Source of the DNA: Celeribacter ethanolicus | GTDB taxonomy: Bacteria; Pseudomonadota; Alphaproteobacteria; Rhodobacterales; Rhodobacteraceae | Assembly: GCF_001550095.1 (NCBI RefSeq) | Contig: NZ_LRUC01000006.1 | Location: forward strand, 124,001 to 188,000 | DNA length: 64,000 nt | Direction: 5' to 3' | Part shown: positions 17,952 to 26,599 of the stretch, in pieces | Layout: the number at the start of each line of letters is the position of its first letter | Position numbering within the stretch: position 1 is the stretch's first letter | The notes under the pieces: model-generated | What the model saw: the letters and a program-made list of their open reading frames with translations, nothing else | What the model was told of the DNA's origin: nothing | Databases searched by the model: none | Made by a program: the position numbers and the translations under genes

Positions 17952-18017
17952 GGGGTGTGCACTCGCGTCGTAACTCTGCGCACACCCTAACTTTTGTCCG
18001 GAGAAGGGTCTATCGCC

Positions 18018-18716
18018 TTACGCCGGGCGCGCGGGGATGTTTTTCGCGCGATCCACCGCGGGGCGGGCATAAAAGCGCTCGACATAGGCCGGGACGTTCT
18101 TGAGATCGTGATAGCCCACGACCTCTTGCGCGCCATAGAAGTCGAGCGCGTTGAGCCAGGGCGCAATGGCCATATCGGCGATGGAATAGTCGTCCATGAT
18201 CCAGTCGCGGCCCTCGAGGCGCTGTTCCAGCACATTTAAGAGGCGTTTGCTTTCGTTGATATACCGGTCGCGCGCGGTCGGGTCTTCCATCGCGGCGCCT
18301 GCGAATTTGTAGAAGAACCCGAGCTGGCCAAACATCGGCCCGACGCCGCCCATCTGGAACATCAGCCACTGGATCGTCTCATAGCGCGTCTTCGGGTCTT
18401 TCGAGAGGAATTTTCCGGTTTTCTCGGCGAGATAGATCAGGATCGCCCCGCTTTCGAACAGCTCAATCTGTTCCCCGTCCGGCCCGTTCGGGTCGATGAT
18501 CGCCGGGATCTTGTTGTTCGGGTTGAGCGCCAGAAACTCGGGGCTTTTCACATCCGCATCGGCGAGGGTCACGAGATGCGCTTCATAGTCGATGCCCATT
18601 TCTTCGAGCGCGGCGGAGACCTTGACTCCATTCGGTGTCGGAAAGGAATAGAGCTGAAGCTTTTCGGGGTGTCGGGCGGGCCAGCGCGCAGTGATCGGGT
18701 GAGTGAGAGTTGCCAT
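18018..18716 (-). CDS. Glutathione S-transferase, Ure2/YghU-like
   Basis: 232 aa. The N-terminal thioredoxin-fold domain (~15-100) contains LYSFPTPNGVKVSAALEE, NPNNKIPAI with the cis-Pro, and LFESGAILIYLAEKTGKF with the glutathione-contacting ES pair. The C-terminal helical domain has WLMFQMGGVGPMFGQ and a YSIADMAIAPWL N-capping box. The N-site uses TPNG in place of a catalytic Tyr/Cys, as in YfcG/YghU enzymes that reduce disulfides. ATG at 18716 follows AGGGAAAA; a GTG ten codons upstream is a weaker alternative. Divergent from mscL. Confidence 0.9.
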   Translation of the reverse strand: MATLTHPITARWPARHPEKLQLYSFPTPNGVKVSAALEEMGIDYEAHLVTLADADVKSPEFLALNPNNKIPAIIDPNGPDGEQIELFESGAILIYLAEKTGKFLSKDPKTRYETIQWLMFQMGGVGPMFGQLGFFYKFAGAAMEDPTARDRYINESKRLLNVLEQRLEGRDWIMDDYSIADMAIAPWLNALDFYGAQEVVGYHDLKNVPAYVERFYARPAVDRAKNIPARPA

Positions 18717-18866
18717 AAGTTTTCCCTGATGCGTTCGAATTGACACATAACCTATGGCGTCCGGCCCGGAAAAAAACCATTCCGCATGTGCGGCATTGTG
18801 CTATGCAATGTGCAGCGCCGCGCCCAAAGCATGCGGCCTTGTGTGGGACAGAAGTGGAACTTCGAA

Positions 18867-19295
18867 ATGCTTAAAGAATTCAAGGCGTTTATCGCCAAGG
18901 GCAATGTCATGGACATGGCCGTCGGGATCATTGTCGGTGCGGCCTTCACCGCCATCGTGAAATCCATGGTTGACGATCTGATCAATCCGATCATCGGGGT
19001 CTTCACCGGCGGGCTCGATTTCACGAACCGCTATGTGGTGATTTCCGGCGAGGTCGCGCCGGGTATGTCGCTGGAGGCCGCACGCGAAGCGGGGGCTGCG
19101 ATCTTTGCCTATGGCTCTTTCATCATGGCCGTGATCAACTTCCTGATCATCGCCGTCGTGGTCTTCCTGCTGGTCAAGTTCGTGAACAAGGTGAAGGATT
19201 CCGCCGTCAAGGAAGAAGAGGCTGCGCCCGAGGCACCGAAGGGGCCGTCCGAACTCGACGTGCTGCTCGAAATTCGCGACTCTTTGAAGAAATAA
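18867..19295 (+). CDS. mscL: Large-conductance mechanosensitive channel
   Basis: 142 aa. It starts [20 protein letters not shown], continuing with [21 protein letters not shown] (TM1, pore) and a second helix [24 protein letters not shown] (TM2), and ends in the cytoplasmic helix ([14 protein letters not shown]). It releases solutes on hypo-osmotic shock at the inner membrane. In-frame codons extend upstream to 18786, but the homologue-like start is the ATG at 18867. The ribosome site is weak (GTGGAAC). Confidence 0.95.
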   Translation: MLKEFKAFIAKGNVMDMAVGIIVGAAFTAIVKSMVDDLINPIIGVFTGGLDFTNRYVVISGEVAPGMSLEAAREAGAAIFAYGSFIMAVINFLIIAVVVFLLVKFVNKVKDSAVKEEEAAPEAPKGPSELDVLLEIRDSLKK

Positions 19296-19323
19296 GTCCG
19301 CGACGACCGAATGCCGAATGGAG

Positions 19324-19356
19324 AAAGGCCCGCATCCGGGAGGGTGCGGGCCTTTT
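19324..19356 (+). terminator. Intrinsic terminator after mscL
   Basis: 14-bp stem AAAGGCCCGCATCC / GGGTGCGGGCCTTT with one G-T pair, 4-nt loop and TTTT. It lies 29 bp after the mscL stop. Confidence 0.9.
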
Positions 19357-19491
19357 CCGCGGTGTGCTGCACCGCAAGGGACACATATCCATGATACGTG
19401 GTCTCGCATGTCTTCCGTCGCTCTTGTCGTAAGAAAACAATCGTGGGAGATTGTTGCATCCTGATGGATTGAAGCGGGAGAAAGCTGCGCG

Positions 19492-19950
19492 ATGATCAGA
19501 CTTGACGACACTGACCGCCGGATTTTGCGGATCTTGCAGCGACGCGGGCGGATTTCCAATGCCGATCTGGCGCAGGAGGCCAATGTGTCGAGCTCGGCCT
19601 GTCACCGGCGGGTGCAGCGGCTGGAGGCGGAGGGGATCATCCGCGATTATGTGGCGCTTCTCGATCCGCGTCATCTCGACCGCCGGGCGACCGTGTTTGT
19701 CGAAGTGACCCTGACCAGCCAGGCAGATGACATTCTGGCCGCCTTCGAGAAAGCCGTGCGCAACATGCCGGACGTGCTGGAGTGTCACCTCATGGCGGGC
19801 AAGGCGGATTATATCCTCAAGGTGGTGGCCGCCGACACCGATCATTTCGCCGAAGTGCATCGCCAGCTCGTGCGTTTGCCGGGGGTGCAGACCATGCAAT
19901 CCTCTTTTGCCATGCGCACCGTCTTCAAAACGACGGCCCTCCCGGTTTGA
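19492..19950 (+). CDS. Lrp/AsnC family transcriptional regulator
   Basis: 152 aa. The N-terminal HTH (~1-60) reads LDDTDRRILRILQRRGRISN and SACHRRVQRLEAEGII; the C-terminal RAM/AsnC effector domain (~65-150) has RATVFVEVTL, VLECHLMAGKADYILKVVA and ending LPGVQTMQSSFAMRTV. These regulators form dimers and octamers and usually sense amino acids. No obvious divergent target gene is present, so the regulon cannot be read from context. It sits 87 bp before the AcoR-like gene in the same direction. Confidence 0.9.
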   Translation: MIRLDDTDRRILRILQRRGRISNADLAQEANVSSSACHRRVQRLEAEGIIRDYVALLDPRHLDRRATVFVEVTLTSQADDILAAFEKAVRNMPDVLECHLMAGKADYILKVVAADTDHFAEVHRQLVRLPGVQTMQSSFAMRTVFKTTALPV

Positions 19951-20037
19951 CAATGCAGCCGCAGGATCACGATTTGGCGAAATCGTCTGCCCTATGGTAA
20001 GCCTGTCGGACGCCGCGTTTGGGAGGAGGCGGCCAGG

Positions 20038-20994
20038 ATGCGCACAAACCACGCTGAACACATCATTTCCACCGTCGAATCGGGCTCCGTCGGCACGCGT
20101 CTGACGGCCAGTTGGCGGCGGTCTTTGCAAAAGCACGGGCTGGATCCGAGCCGCGATCCCGGGCCGCGCCGTTTCTCTGACGCGGAGATCGCGGAGCGCC
20201 GGGCCCGTCTCGAGGGCTTCATGGGCCTCGCCGCACCCAAGCTCGATCAGCTCTTTCAGATGGTCGGAAACACCGGCTGTTCCGTTTTGATGACGGATCG
20301 CGACGGGGTGGTGCTCGATCAGCGTTCGAAGGATGCCGATGCGGAGACGTTCAGGGCCTGGGGGCTCTGGACCGGGGCGGATTGGTCGGAGGAGGCCGAG
20401 GGCACCAACGGCATCGGCACCTGTATCACCGAGGCTCGTGCGCTGACGATCCATCGTGGCGAACATTTCATGAGCCGCAACACGGTGATGTCCTGCATGG
20501 ATGCGCCGATCTTCGGCCCCGATGGCGAATTGATCGCGGCGCTCGACGTGTCGTCCTGTCGCGCCGATCAGACCGAAGCCTATGCGCGCCTGATCGCAGG
20601 CGTGGTGTCTCAGACCGCGAAGCAGATCGAAACCGAAGCCTTCCGTGCGGCATTCCCGAAAGCCCGCATCATCGCGGCCCCCGAGGAGCGCCCGGAAGGT
20701 GCCGTACTTCTGGCCGTCGATCAGGACGATCTGATCATCGGAGCAACCCGTGCGGCCCGGCGTGCCTATGGGCTGGGCTTCGGAAGCCAGATCGCGCCAC
20801 GCCCGGCCTCAGATATTCTCGGTCGCGACGATTCCGCCTCCGCTCTGGAGCGGGCCGAGCGGGCGGCGCTCAAACGCGCGATTGCGCGGGCGGGCGGGAA
20901 TCTCTCGGCGGCGGCGCGCGAGCTTGGGATCGGGCGGGCCACGCTCTATCGGCGGATGAACAGGCTCGGTCTAAATGATACGGGTGCAAACTGA
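20038..20994 (+). CDS. AcoR-like GAF/Fis regulator lacking the sigma-54 AAA+ domain
   Basis: 318 aa. The N-terminal part matches the sensor half of AcoR-type activators (TASWRRSLQKHGLDPSRDPG, GNTGCSVLMTDRDGVVLDQR, WSEEAEGTNGIGTC, GEHFMSRNTVMSCMDAPIFG), a GAF-like domain at ~50-190. The C-terminus (~275-315) is a Fis-type HTH (AGGNLSAAARELGIGRATLY). The central AAA+ module with GAFTGA is absent: a linker of about 80 residues joins the two parts. It therefore cannot remodel sigma-54 polymerase in the classic way. It precedes an aldehyde dehydrogenase gene, whose upstream region carries repeated TGTCTCA sites. Confidence 0.87.
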   Translation: MRTNHAEHIISTVESGSVGTRLTASWRRSLQKHGLDPSRDPGPRRFSDAEIAERRARLEGFMGLAAPKLDQLFQMVGNTGCSVLMTDRDGVVLDQRSKDADAETFRAWGLWTGADWSEEAEGTNGIGTCITEARALTIHRGEHFMSRNTVMSCMDAPIFGPDGELIAALDVSSCRADQTEAYARLIAGVVSQTAKQIETEAFRAAFPKARIIAAPEERPEGAVLLAVDQDDLIIGATRAARRAYGLGFGSQIAPRPASDILGRDDSASALERAERAALKRAIARAGGNLSAAARELGIGRATLYRRMNRLGLNDTGAN

Positions 20995-21002
20995 CCGGAA
21001 CC

Positions 21003-21030
21003 TGTCTCAACCTGTCTCAGAGGTGAGACA
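21003..21030 (+). promoter_or_regulatory. Repeated/inverted TGTCTCA operator
   Basis: TGTCTCA occurs at 21003-21009 and again at 21013-21019, and its complement TGAGACA is at 21024-21030. The outer arrangement gives a direct repeat with 10-bp period (one DNA turn) plus an inverted copy. It lies 8 bp after the AcoR-like gene and about 115 bp before the aldehyde dehydrogenase ATG, as expected for the operator of the AcoR-like protein. The assignment to that regulator is inference. Confidence 0.6.
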
Positions 21031-21074
21031 TTGCCGCGCTGCGGCGTCGGTTTCCGGGGATTGCGCCGCCCTTA

Positions 21075-21088
21075 TGTGAGCGTTCACA
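21075..21088. promoter_or_regulatory. Perfect palindrome TGTGA-N4-TCACA
   Basis: TGTGAGCGTTCACA, with 5-bp perfect arms, lies about 55 bp before the aldehyde dehydrogenase start, where it would overlap or flank a promoter. The arms match the CRP half-site but the spacer is 4 rather than 6. The binding protein is unknown. Confidence 0.4.
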
Positions 21089-21142
21089 TTTCCTCCTATA
21101 GCGTGACGTGGAGGACGTCATGCAACAACGAGGAGGAACTCA

Positions 21143-22663
21143 ATGAACGTTCAGGCCGAGGCAAGCGCACACTACGCTTCCCCTTTCAAAACCCGCTATG
21201 ACAACTTCATCGGCGGCAAGTTCACCCCGCCTGTGAACGGCAAATATTTCGACAACACGACCCCGATCACCGGAGAGAAGGTCTGTGAAGTCGCCCGCTC
21301 CGACGCGGCAGATATCGAACTGGCGCTCGACGCGGCTCATGCGGCGCGCGAAGCCTGGGGCAAAACCTCTGCGGGCGAGCGCTCCAACATCCTGCTGAAA
21401 ATCGCAGACCGGATCGAGGAGCACCTCGAACATATCGCGACCGCCGAGACCTGGGACAACGGCAAGCCGATCCGCGAAACCATGGCCGCAGACATTCCGC
21501 TTTCGGTCGACCATTTCCGTTACTTCGCCGGTGTTCTGCGCAGCCAAGAAGGCACCATGTCCGAGATCGACCACGATACCGTGGCCTATCACTTCCACGA
21601 ACCTCTGGGCGTTGTCGGCCAGATCATTCCGTGGAACTTCTCCATCCTGATGGCTGCCTGGAAACTGGCGCCGGCTCTGGCTGCGGGCAACTGTATCGTG
21701 CTGAAACCGGCGGAACAGACCCCGGCTGCGATCATGGTTCTGATCGAGCATATCGCCGATCTGCTTCCGGCGGGTGTTTTGAACATCGTCAACGGCTATG
21801 GTGCCGAAGTGGGCGCGCCGCTGGCACGTTCGCCGCGCATCGCGAAGATCGCCTTCACCGGTTCCACCGCGACCGGTCGGATGATCATGCAATACGCCAC
21901 CGAAAACCTGATCCCGGTGACGCTTGAGCTCGGTGGCAAATCGCCGAACATCTTCTTCTCCGACGTGATGGCCGAAGATGACGCCTATCTCGACAAGGCG
22001 GTCGAAGGTTTTGTGCTCTTTGCCTTCAACCAGGGCGAGGTCTGCACCTGCCCGTCGCGTGCGCTCATTCAGGAAGACATCTACGACGAATTCATCGAGC
22101 GCTGTATCGCCCGTGTGAAAGCGATCAAACAAGGCGATCCGCGTGACATCAATACCATGGTGGGCGCTCAGGCCAGCTCCGAGCAGCAGGAGAAAATCCT
22201 GTCCTATCTGACCATCGGTCGCGAAGAAGGCGCCGAAGTTCTGGTCGGTGGCGATGCCGCACGGTTCAACGGCGATCTGGCAGGCGGTTATTACATCCAG
22301 CCGACGATCCTGAAAGGCCACAACAAGATGCGCGTCTTCCAGGAAGAAATCTTTGGTCCGGTTGTTTCCGTGACGACCTTCAAGGACGAAGAAGAGGCGC
22401 TCCATATCGCCAACGATACGATGTATGGCCTCGGCGCCGGCGTCTGGACCCGTGACGGGACCCGCGCCTATCGCTTCGGGCGCCATATCGAGGCGGGGCG
22501 TGTCTGGGTCAACAACTACCACGCCTACCCGGCCCACGCGGCCTTCGGTGGCTACAAACAATCCGGCATCGGGCGCGAGACCCACAAAATGATGCTCGAT
22601 CACTACCAGCAGACGAAAAACATGCTCGTCTCCTACAACCCGAATAAGCTGGGGTTCTTCTGA
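21143..22663 (+). CDS. NAD-dependent aldehyde dehydrogenase (AcoD/ExaC-like)
   Basis: 506 aa. The NAD-binding and catalytic landmarks are [35 protein letters not shown], the general-base Glu in [11 protein letters not shown], and the nucleophile Cys in [11 protein letters not shown]. The C-terminal [18 protein letters not shown] matches acetaldehyde/short-chain aldehyde dehydrogenases linked to AcoR-type regulators. GAGGAGG precedes the ATG. With the adjacent DUF779 gene this is the usual alcohol/aldehyde oxidation pairing. The actual substrate (acetaldehyde, or another short aldehyde) is inferred from family. Confidence 0.93.
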   Translation: MNVQAEASAHYASPFKTRYDNFIGGKFTPPVNGKYFDNTTPITGEKVCEVARSDAADIELALDAAHAAREAWGKTSAGERSNILLKIADRIEEHLEHIATAETWDNGKPIRETMAADIPLSVDHFRYFAGVLRSQEGTMSEIDHDTVAYHFHEPLGVVGQIIPWNFSILMAAWKLAPALAAGNCIVLKPAEQTPAAIMVLIEHIADLLPAGVLNIVNGYGAEVGAPLARSPRIAKIAFTGSTATGRMIMQYATENLIPVTLELGGKSPNIFFSDVMAEDDAYLDKAVEGFVLFAFNQGEVCTCPSRALIQEDIYDEFIERCIARVKAIKQGDPRDINTMVGAQASSEQQEKILSYLTIGREEGAEVLVGGDAARFNGDLAGGYYIQPTILKGHNKMRVFQEEIFGPVVSVTTFKDEEEALHIANDTMYGLGAGVWTRDGTRAYRFGRHIEAGRVWVNNYHAYPAHAAFGGYKQSGIGRETHKMMLDHYQQTKNMLVSYNPNKLGFF

Positions 22664-22680
22664 GAAACCTCTGCTCTGGT

Positions 22681-22712
22681 TAAGCCCGGTTGAGGGCTTA
22701 CCCCTTGCGGGG
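22681..22712 (+). terminator. Double hairpin after the aldehyde dehydrogenase gene
   Basis: TAAGCCC/GGGCTTA (22681-22687 and 22694-22700) is followed directly by CCCC/GGGG (22701-22704 and 22709-22712). No T-tract follows, so it may be an mRNA-stabilising element rather than a true terminator before the DUF779 gene. Confidence 0.4.
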
Positions 22713-22848
22713 TGCGTGTTCTCCTCCCCCTTTGGGCCACGCCCCCGCGCCCTTCCGCCCGAAAGCCGGAAGTCGAACGCTCTGCTCTCACTGCGATCGC
22801 AGGACAGGGCAGGGCGTTTCTGCCTCATGACACGATAGGAGGTTTGCC

Positions 22849-23217
22849 ATGCCCGTCGCCCGTGTGATCGCCACAGAAGCCGCCCTCGATCTCCTGTCCG
22901 AGATCACCGCCGAACACGGCCCGGTCGTCTTCGTGCAATCCGGAGGCTGTTGCGACGGCTCTTCCCCCATGTGCTACCGCAAGGGCGACTACCTGATCGG
23001 CATGCGCGACGTGAAACTGGGGGAGGTTGAGGGCGCAGCGGTCTGGATTTCCGCTTCGCTCTTCGAGATCTGGAAACACAGCCAGATGATCCTCGATGCG
23101 GGCCCCGGTCATGGCGCGGGATTTTCGCTTGATACCGGGCGGGGGCGCTGTTTTCTGTCGAAAGCGCGGGTGTTCAGCGATGCGGAATGGGCAGAGCTCG
23201 CAGCCAGCGAGGCTTGA
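22849..23217 (+). CDS. DUF779 family protein
   Basis: 122 aa. The family signature is VVFVQSGGCCDGSSPMCYRKGDY (split here as VVFVQSGGCCDGSSPM with CYRKGDY) and a C-terminal LDTGRGRCFLSKARVF. DUF779 genes are habitually next to aldehyde or alcohol dehydrogenase genes, as here; the Cys cluster suggests metal or redox chemistry but no activity is established. GATAGGAGG lies just upstream of the ATG. The 185-bp gap after the dehydrogenase gene holds hairpins, so it may have separate or attenuated expression. Confidence 0.88.
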   Translation: MPVARVIATEAALDLLSEITAEHGPVVFVQSGGCCDGSSPMCYRKGDYLIGMRDVKLGEVEGAAVWISASLFEIWKHSQMILDAGPGHGAGFSLDTGRGRCFLSKARVFSDAEWAELAASEA

Positions 23218-23247
23218 CGCCTCCCTTCCGCGTCCCTTCCACCTGCG

Positions 23248-23272
23248 TTAACCTTAATCTGATTAACCTTAA
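23248..23272. repeat. Direct repeat TTAACCTTAA x2
   Basis: TTAACCTTAA is at 23248-23257 and 23263-23272, a 15-bp period, within an AT-rich patch between the DUF779 and helicase genes. TTAACC resembles half of the alphaproteobacterial CtrA site, but the consensus TTAA-N7-TTAA spacing is not met. Confidence 0.45.
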
Positions 23273-23296
23273 CGTCTGTTTAGCCCCTCAGATCTT

Positions 23297-23318
23297 TCCT
23301 TTGCTGTAAAAATACTCA
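23297..23318 (-). repeat. Copy of TGAGTATTTTT...CAGCAAAGGA element
   Basis: On the reverse strand this 22-mer starts TGAGTATTTTTACAG and ends CAAAGGA. It matches both arms of the hairpin at 27592-27650 except in the few bases between TGAGTATTT and CAGCAAAGGA. Here it stands alone, about 80 bp past the DUF779 stop and 118 bp before the helicase start. Confidence 0.6.
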
Positions 23319-23435
23319 AAAAGCGGACGAAACCGCAGGGGCTGAGCCTCGACCCCCTGTAGACTCCTGCGAACAAACCCGCTAAAGAACGCTATCTTGC
23401 GCCCGCGTTTGGGCGCCCATACGGATTTTCCCCTG

Positions 23436-25460
23436 ATGCTGACGCCTCTCTCCGAAGCCCTCGCCGAGCGCGGGTTCGACACCCTGACCGACGTGCAAAC
23501 CGCCGTCACCGCCCCCGAACTTGCGGAGGCGGATCTTTTGGTGTCGGCCCAGACGGGGTCGGGCAAAACCGTGGGCTTCGGCCTTGCCATCGCCTCGACG
23601 CTTCTCGGAGACGCAGAGCGTTTCGATCATGCCGGAAGCCCGCTCGCGCTTGTCGTTGCCCCGACCCGAGAGCTTGCCATGCAGGTCGCCCGCGAACTGG
23701 GCTGGCTTTATGCCAAAACCGGCGCGCGGATTTCGACCTGTATCGGCGGTATGGATGCCCGCACCGAGCGGCGTAGCCTTGAGCGTGGCGCGCATATCGT
23801 CGTCGGTACACCGGGCCGTCTGCGCGATCACATCACGCGCGGCGCACTGGACCTGTCGGACATCCGCGCGATTGTGCTCGACGAGGCGGACGAGATGCTC
23901 GATCTCGGCTTCCGCGAAGATCTGGAATTCATGCTGGGCGAAGCGCCGGAAACCCGTCGTACGCTGTTGTTCTCGGCCACGGTTTCCAAGTCTATCGCCG
24001 AAATTGCCAAGACCTATCAACGTGATGCCGTTCGCGTCACCACGATCAGCGAACGCGAACAGCACAGCGACATCACCTATCAGGTAATCCAATGCGCGCC
24101 GCGCGATGCCGAGCATGCGATCATCAACCTTCTGCGCTATCACGACAGCCAGACCTCCATCGTCTTTGCCAACACCCGCGCCGCGGTGGCGCGTCTGACG
24201 GCGCGGTTCGCGAACCGGGGTTTTGCCGTGGTGAGCCTTTCCGGCGAACTGTCGCAGGACGAGCGCAGCCATGCGTTGCAGGCGCTCCGCGATGGCCGTG
24301 CGCGCGTCTGTGTGGCCACCGACGTGGCCGCGCGTGGCATCGACCTGCCCAATCTGGAGCTGGTGATCCACGCCGATCTGCCGACCAACACCGAAGGTCT
24401 GTTGCACCGCTCCGGTCGGACGGGCCGGGCCGGGCGCAAAGGGATTTCGGCTCTGATCGCCCCGGATAATGTTTCGAAAAAAGCTGCGCGCCTGTTGAAA
24501 TGGGCGAAGATCGAAGCGGAATGGATTCATGCACCGACCGCCGAGGAGATTCTCGCGCTCGACGAGAGCCGGTTGATGGAAGATGCGGCTTGGGCGGGGG
24601 AGCTGTCCGAGGACGATCAGGCCTTTGCCGCGAAGCTTCTTGAAAAATTCAGCCCGGAACAGGTGGCGACCGCCTGTCTGCGTCTGTATCGCGCGGGCCT
24701 CTCGGCCCCCGAAGAGCTGAACGTCCATACGGCGCAGCGCCCGCAGGATGCGCGCGCGGCTTTCGGCCCGTCGAAATGGGTGTCCCTGTCGGTCGGGCGG
24801 GATGGCAATGCGGAGCCGCGCTGGTTGTTGCCGCTGTTGTGCCGGGCCGGAAATCTTGAGAAAACTCAAATCGGTAAGATCCGCATGCAAGACACGGAGA
24901 CCTTCGTGGAATTGCAGGAAGCGGCGCTTTCGGGGTTCCTTGATCGGCTCGGGGCGGGCAACGTGCTTGAGGACGGGATCACGGTCACGGCGCTTGCGGG
25001 CGAGCCGGAGATGCAGCGCGGGCGGCGCAGCCCTGCCGGGCGGCCGCAAAAAGCTTTTCCGTCCAAGGGCAAACCGCGTTTCGAGAAGCCGCGCGGCAAT
25101 ACCTCCGCTGGAGATTATCTGAGCGAAACTGCGCCGCAAGAGCGCCCGCGTTCGGAGAAACCGAAGTTCGAGCGGCCTGTGCGCAAGGAACGCGACGACG
25201 CGGTGCATGCGCCTGCGAAGCCGAAGAAACCGCATCGCAAGGGCGGCAGTTTTGCTGCGGAAAACGGCGGGGATAAGCCGTCGGCAAAACGTCGGACAAA
25301 CGTCGGACATGCGTCGGGCAAGCCCATGGGCAAACCGGGCGGCAAACCGACAGGTAAACCGGGCGCAAAACCGGAGGGGAAATTCAAACGTCCCGGCGGC
25401 CCGAAGCCCTTCCGCAAAGGCGCGAAAGGTGGCGACGCCACGCCGCGTCGCAAGGGCTGA
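23436..25460 (+). CDS. DEAD-box RNA helicase with DbpA-type RNA-binding domain and basic repeat tail
   Basis: 674 aa. RecA-like domain 1 has Q-motif region, AQTGSGKT (motif I), PTRELA, TPGRL, DEAD (motif II) and SAT (III); domain 2 has ATDVAARGID and HRSGRTGRAGRKG (VI). At ~440-520 there is a DbpA-like RNA-recognition domain (KWVSLSVGRDGNAEPRWLLP, RNA-binding). The last ~130 residues are Lys/Pro/Gly-rich with short repeats of the GKPxGKPG type. It probably unwinds rRNA or mRNA structure in ribosome assembly or cold adaptation. The ATG at 23436 opens the helicase domain; a 13-codon upstream extension is possible. Low-complexity tail is likely disordered. Confidence 0.92.
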   Translation: MLTPLSEALAERGFDTLTDVQTAVTAPELAEADLLVSAQTGSGKTVGFGLAIASTLLGDAERFDHAGSPLALVVAPTRELAMQVARELGWLYAKTGARISTCIGGMDARTERRSLERGAHIVVGTPGRLRDHITRGALDLSDIRAIVLDEADEMLDLGFREDLEFMLGEAPETRRTLLFSATVSKSIAEIAKTYQRDAVRVTTISEREQHSDITYQVIQCAPRDAEHAIINLLRYHDSQTSIVFANTRAAVARLTARFANRGFAVVSLSGELSQDERSHALQALRDGRARVCVATDVAARGIDLPNLELVIHADLPTNTEGLLHRSGRTGRAGRKGISALIAPDNVSKKAARLLKWAKIEAEWIHAPTAEEILALDESRLMEDAAWAGELSEDDQAFAAKLLEKFSPEQVATACLRLYRAGLSAPEELNVHTAQRPQDARAAFGPSKWVSLSVGRDGNAEPRWLLPLLCRAGNLEKTQIGKIRMQDTETFVELQEAALSGFLDRLGAGNVLEDGITVTALAGEPEMQRGRRSPAGRPQKAFPSKGKPRFEKPRGNTSAGDYLSETAPQERPRSEKPKFERPVRKERDDAVHAPAKPKKPHRKGGSFAAENGGDKPSAKRRTNVGHASGKPMGKPGGKPTGKPGAKPEGKFKRPGGPKPFRKGAKGGDATPRRKG

Positions 25461-25488
25461 GGCACAGCCGGACTGGAAGACAAAAACA

Positions 25489-25517
25489 AACCCCCGGAGC
25501 GAGAGCTGCCGGGGGTT
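25489..25517. terminator. Bidirectional terminator, helicase/rpsU
   Basis: 9-bp stem AACCCCCGG / CCGGGGGTT with an 11-nt loop that can itself fold (AGC/GCT). T-rich sequence follows on the forward side (GTATTTTTA). It separates the convergent helicase and rpsU genes. Confidence 0.8.
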
Positions 25518-25569
25518 GTATTTTTATCTGTCCCCGAAAGGACCGTTCGAAACGTCGAACTCGCTCTAA

Positions 25570-25776
25570 TTAGAGCATGCCTTCGCGCTGAGCTTTTTTA
25601 CGAGCCAGCTTGCGGGCACGGCGGACGGCCTCGGCCTTCTCGCGCGCTTTCTTCACGGACGGCTTCTCGAAATGTTGCTTGAGCTTCATTTCACGGAAAA
25701 CGCCTTCGCGTTGAAGTTTTTTCTTCAGAGCCCGGAGGGCCTGATCGACGTTGTTGTCACGAACGCTAACCTGCAT
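25570..25776 (-). CDS. rpsU: 30S ribosomal protein S21
   Basis: 68 aa, full length: [40 protein letters not shown], then an Arg/Lys-rich end. It joins the 30S subunit near the anti-Shine-Dalgarno region of 16S rRNA. A GGTGGTGACACC-like purine region precedes the ATG. Its upstream region (25777-25888) is shared with divergent coq9. Confidence 0.96.
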   Translation of the reverse strand: MQVSVRDNNVDQALRALKKKLQREGVFREMKLKQHFEKPSVKKAREKAEAVRRARKLARKKAQREGML

Positions 25777-25888
25777 GTGGTGTCACCACCTTCCTAAGTT
25801 AGATTTGCAAAAATTGCAGGAGGTGGCCGTATAGCAAAGACACTCTAGCTTGTCTACTATGCCCGAGACCCTGAAGGAGGACAAAGAC

Positions 25889-26599
25889 ATGCCGACCACC
25901 GCTTATCCCGATCCGACCCGTGAAAAACTGCTCGATGCGGCATTGATCCATGTGGTTTTCGACGGCTGGGGGCCGGACAGCTTCAAGGCGGCAGTGGCTG
26001 ATTCGGGTGTGTCCGAGGCGCTGGCCAGGGTGGCGGCCCCGCGCGGATCGGTCGATCTGGCGGCGGCCTATCACAAACGGGGCGACCGTGAGATGGTCAA
26101 GGCGCTGGCGGAAGCCGACATGTCGCAGATGCGGTTCCGCGACAAGATCGCCCATGCCGTCTGGCTGCGGCTTCAGGCGGTGGACCGCGAAGTGGTGCGG
26201 CGCGGCATGTCGCTTTTCTCGCTGCCGCATCTGGCGCCAGAGGGCACGAAACTGGTCTGGGAAACGGCGGATGCGATCTGGACCGCGCTGGGCGACACAT
26301 CGGAGGATGTGAACTGGTACACGAAACGCGCGACGCTGTCCGGGGTGTTTGCCTCCGTGGTGCTGTTCTGGCTGGGCGATGACAGCGATGGCTTTGCCGA
26401 CACCAAGGCGTTTCTCGACCGGCGCATCGACGATGTGATGCAGGTTGAGAAGGCAAAGGCGAAGGTGCGTGACAACAAGCTCCTGTCGGCGATGTTTGCC
26501 CTGCCGAACGCGGCGCTTTCGATGGTGAAGGCACCTGCGGGAGCACGGCGCGCGGATGTGCCGGGGACGCAAAAAGAGGGGGCGGAGGTGACGCAATGA
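25889..26599 (+). CDS. coq9: COQ9-family ubiquinone biosynthesis protein
   Basis: 236 aa. The family pattern is REKLLDAALIHVVFDGWG near the N-terminus (TetR-like first helices) and a C-terminal helical COQ9 domain with NWYTKRATLSGVFASVVLFWL, the lipid-binding helix region. COQ9 presents ubiquinone intermediates to the Coq7/UbiF hydroxylases at the membrane. ATG at 25889 is chosen because AAGGAGG at 25874-25880 is ideally spaced; an ATG at 25859 lies upstream of that site. It overlaps the next gene (ATGA). Confidence 0.87.
   Translation: MPTTAYPDPTREKLLDAALIHVVFDGWGPDSFKAAVADSGVSEALARVAAPRGSVDLAAAYHKRGDREMVKALAEADMSQMRFRDKIAHAVWLRLQAVDREVVRRGMSLFSLPHLAPEGTKLVWETADAIWTALGDTSEDVNWYTKRATLSGVFASVVLFWLGDDSDGFADTKAFLDRRIDDVMQVEKAKAKVRDNKLLSAMFALPNAALSMVKAPAGARRADVPGTQKEGAEVTQ

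Noticed and set aside
20995-21142. Sigma-54 (-24/-12) promoter for the aldehyde dehydrogenase
   Set aside because: No GG-N10-GC pair in the right context, and the adjacent regulator lacks the AAA+ module.
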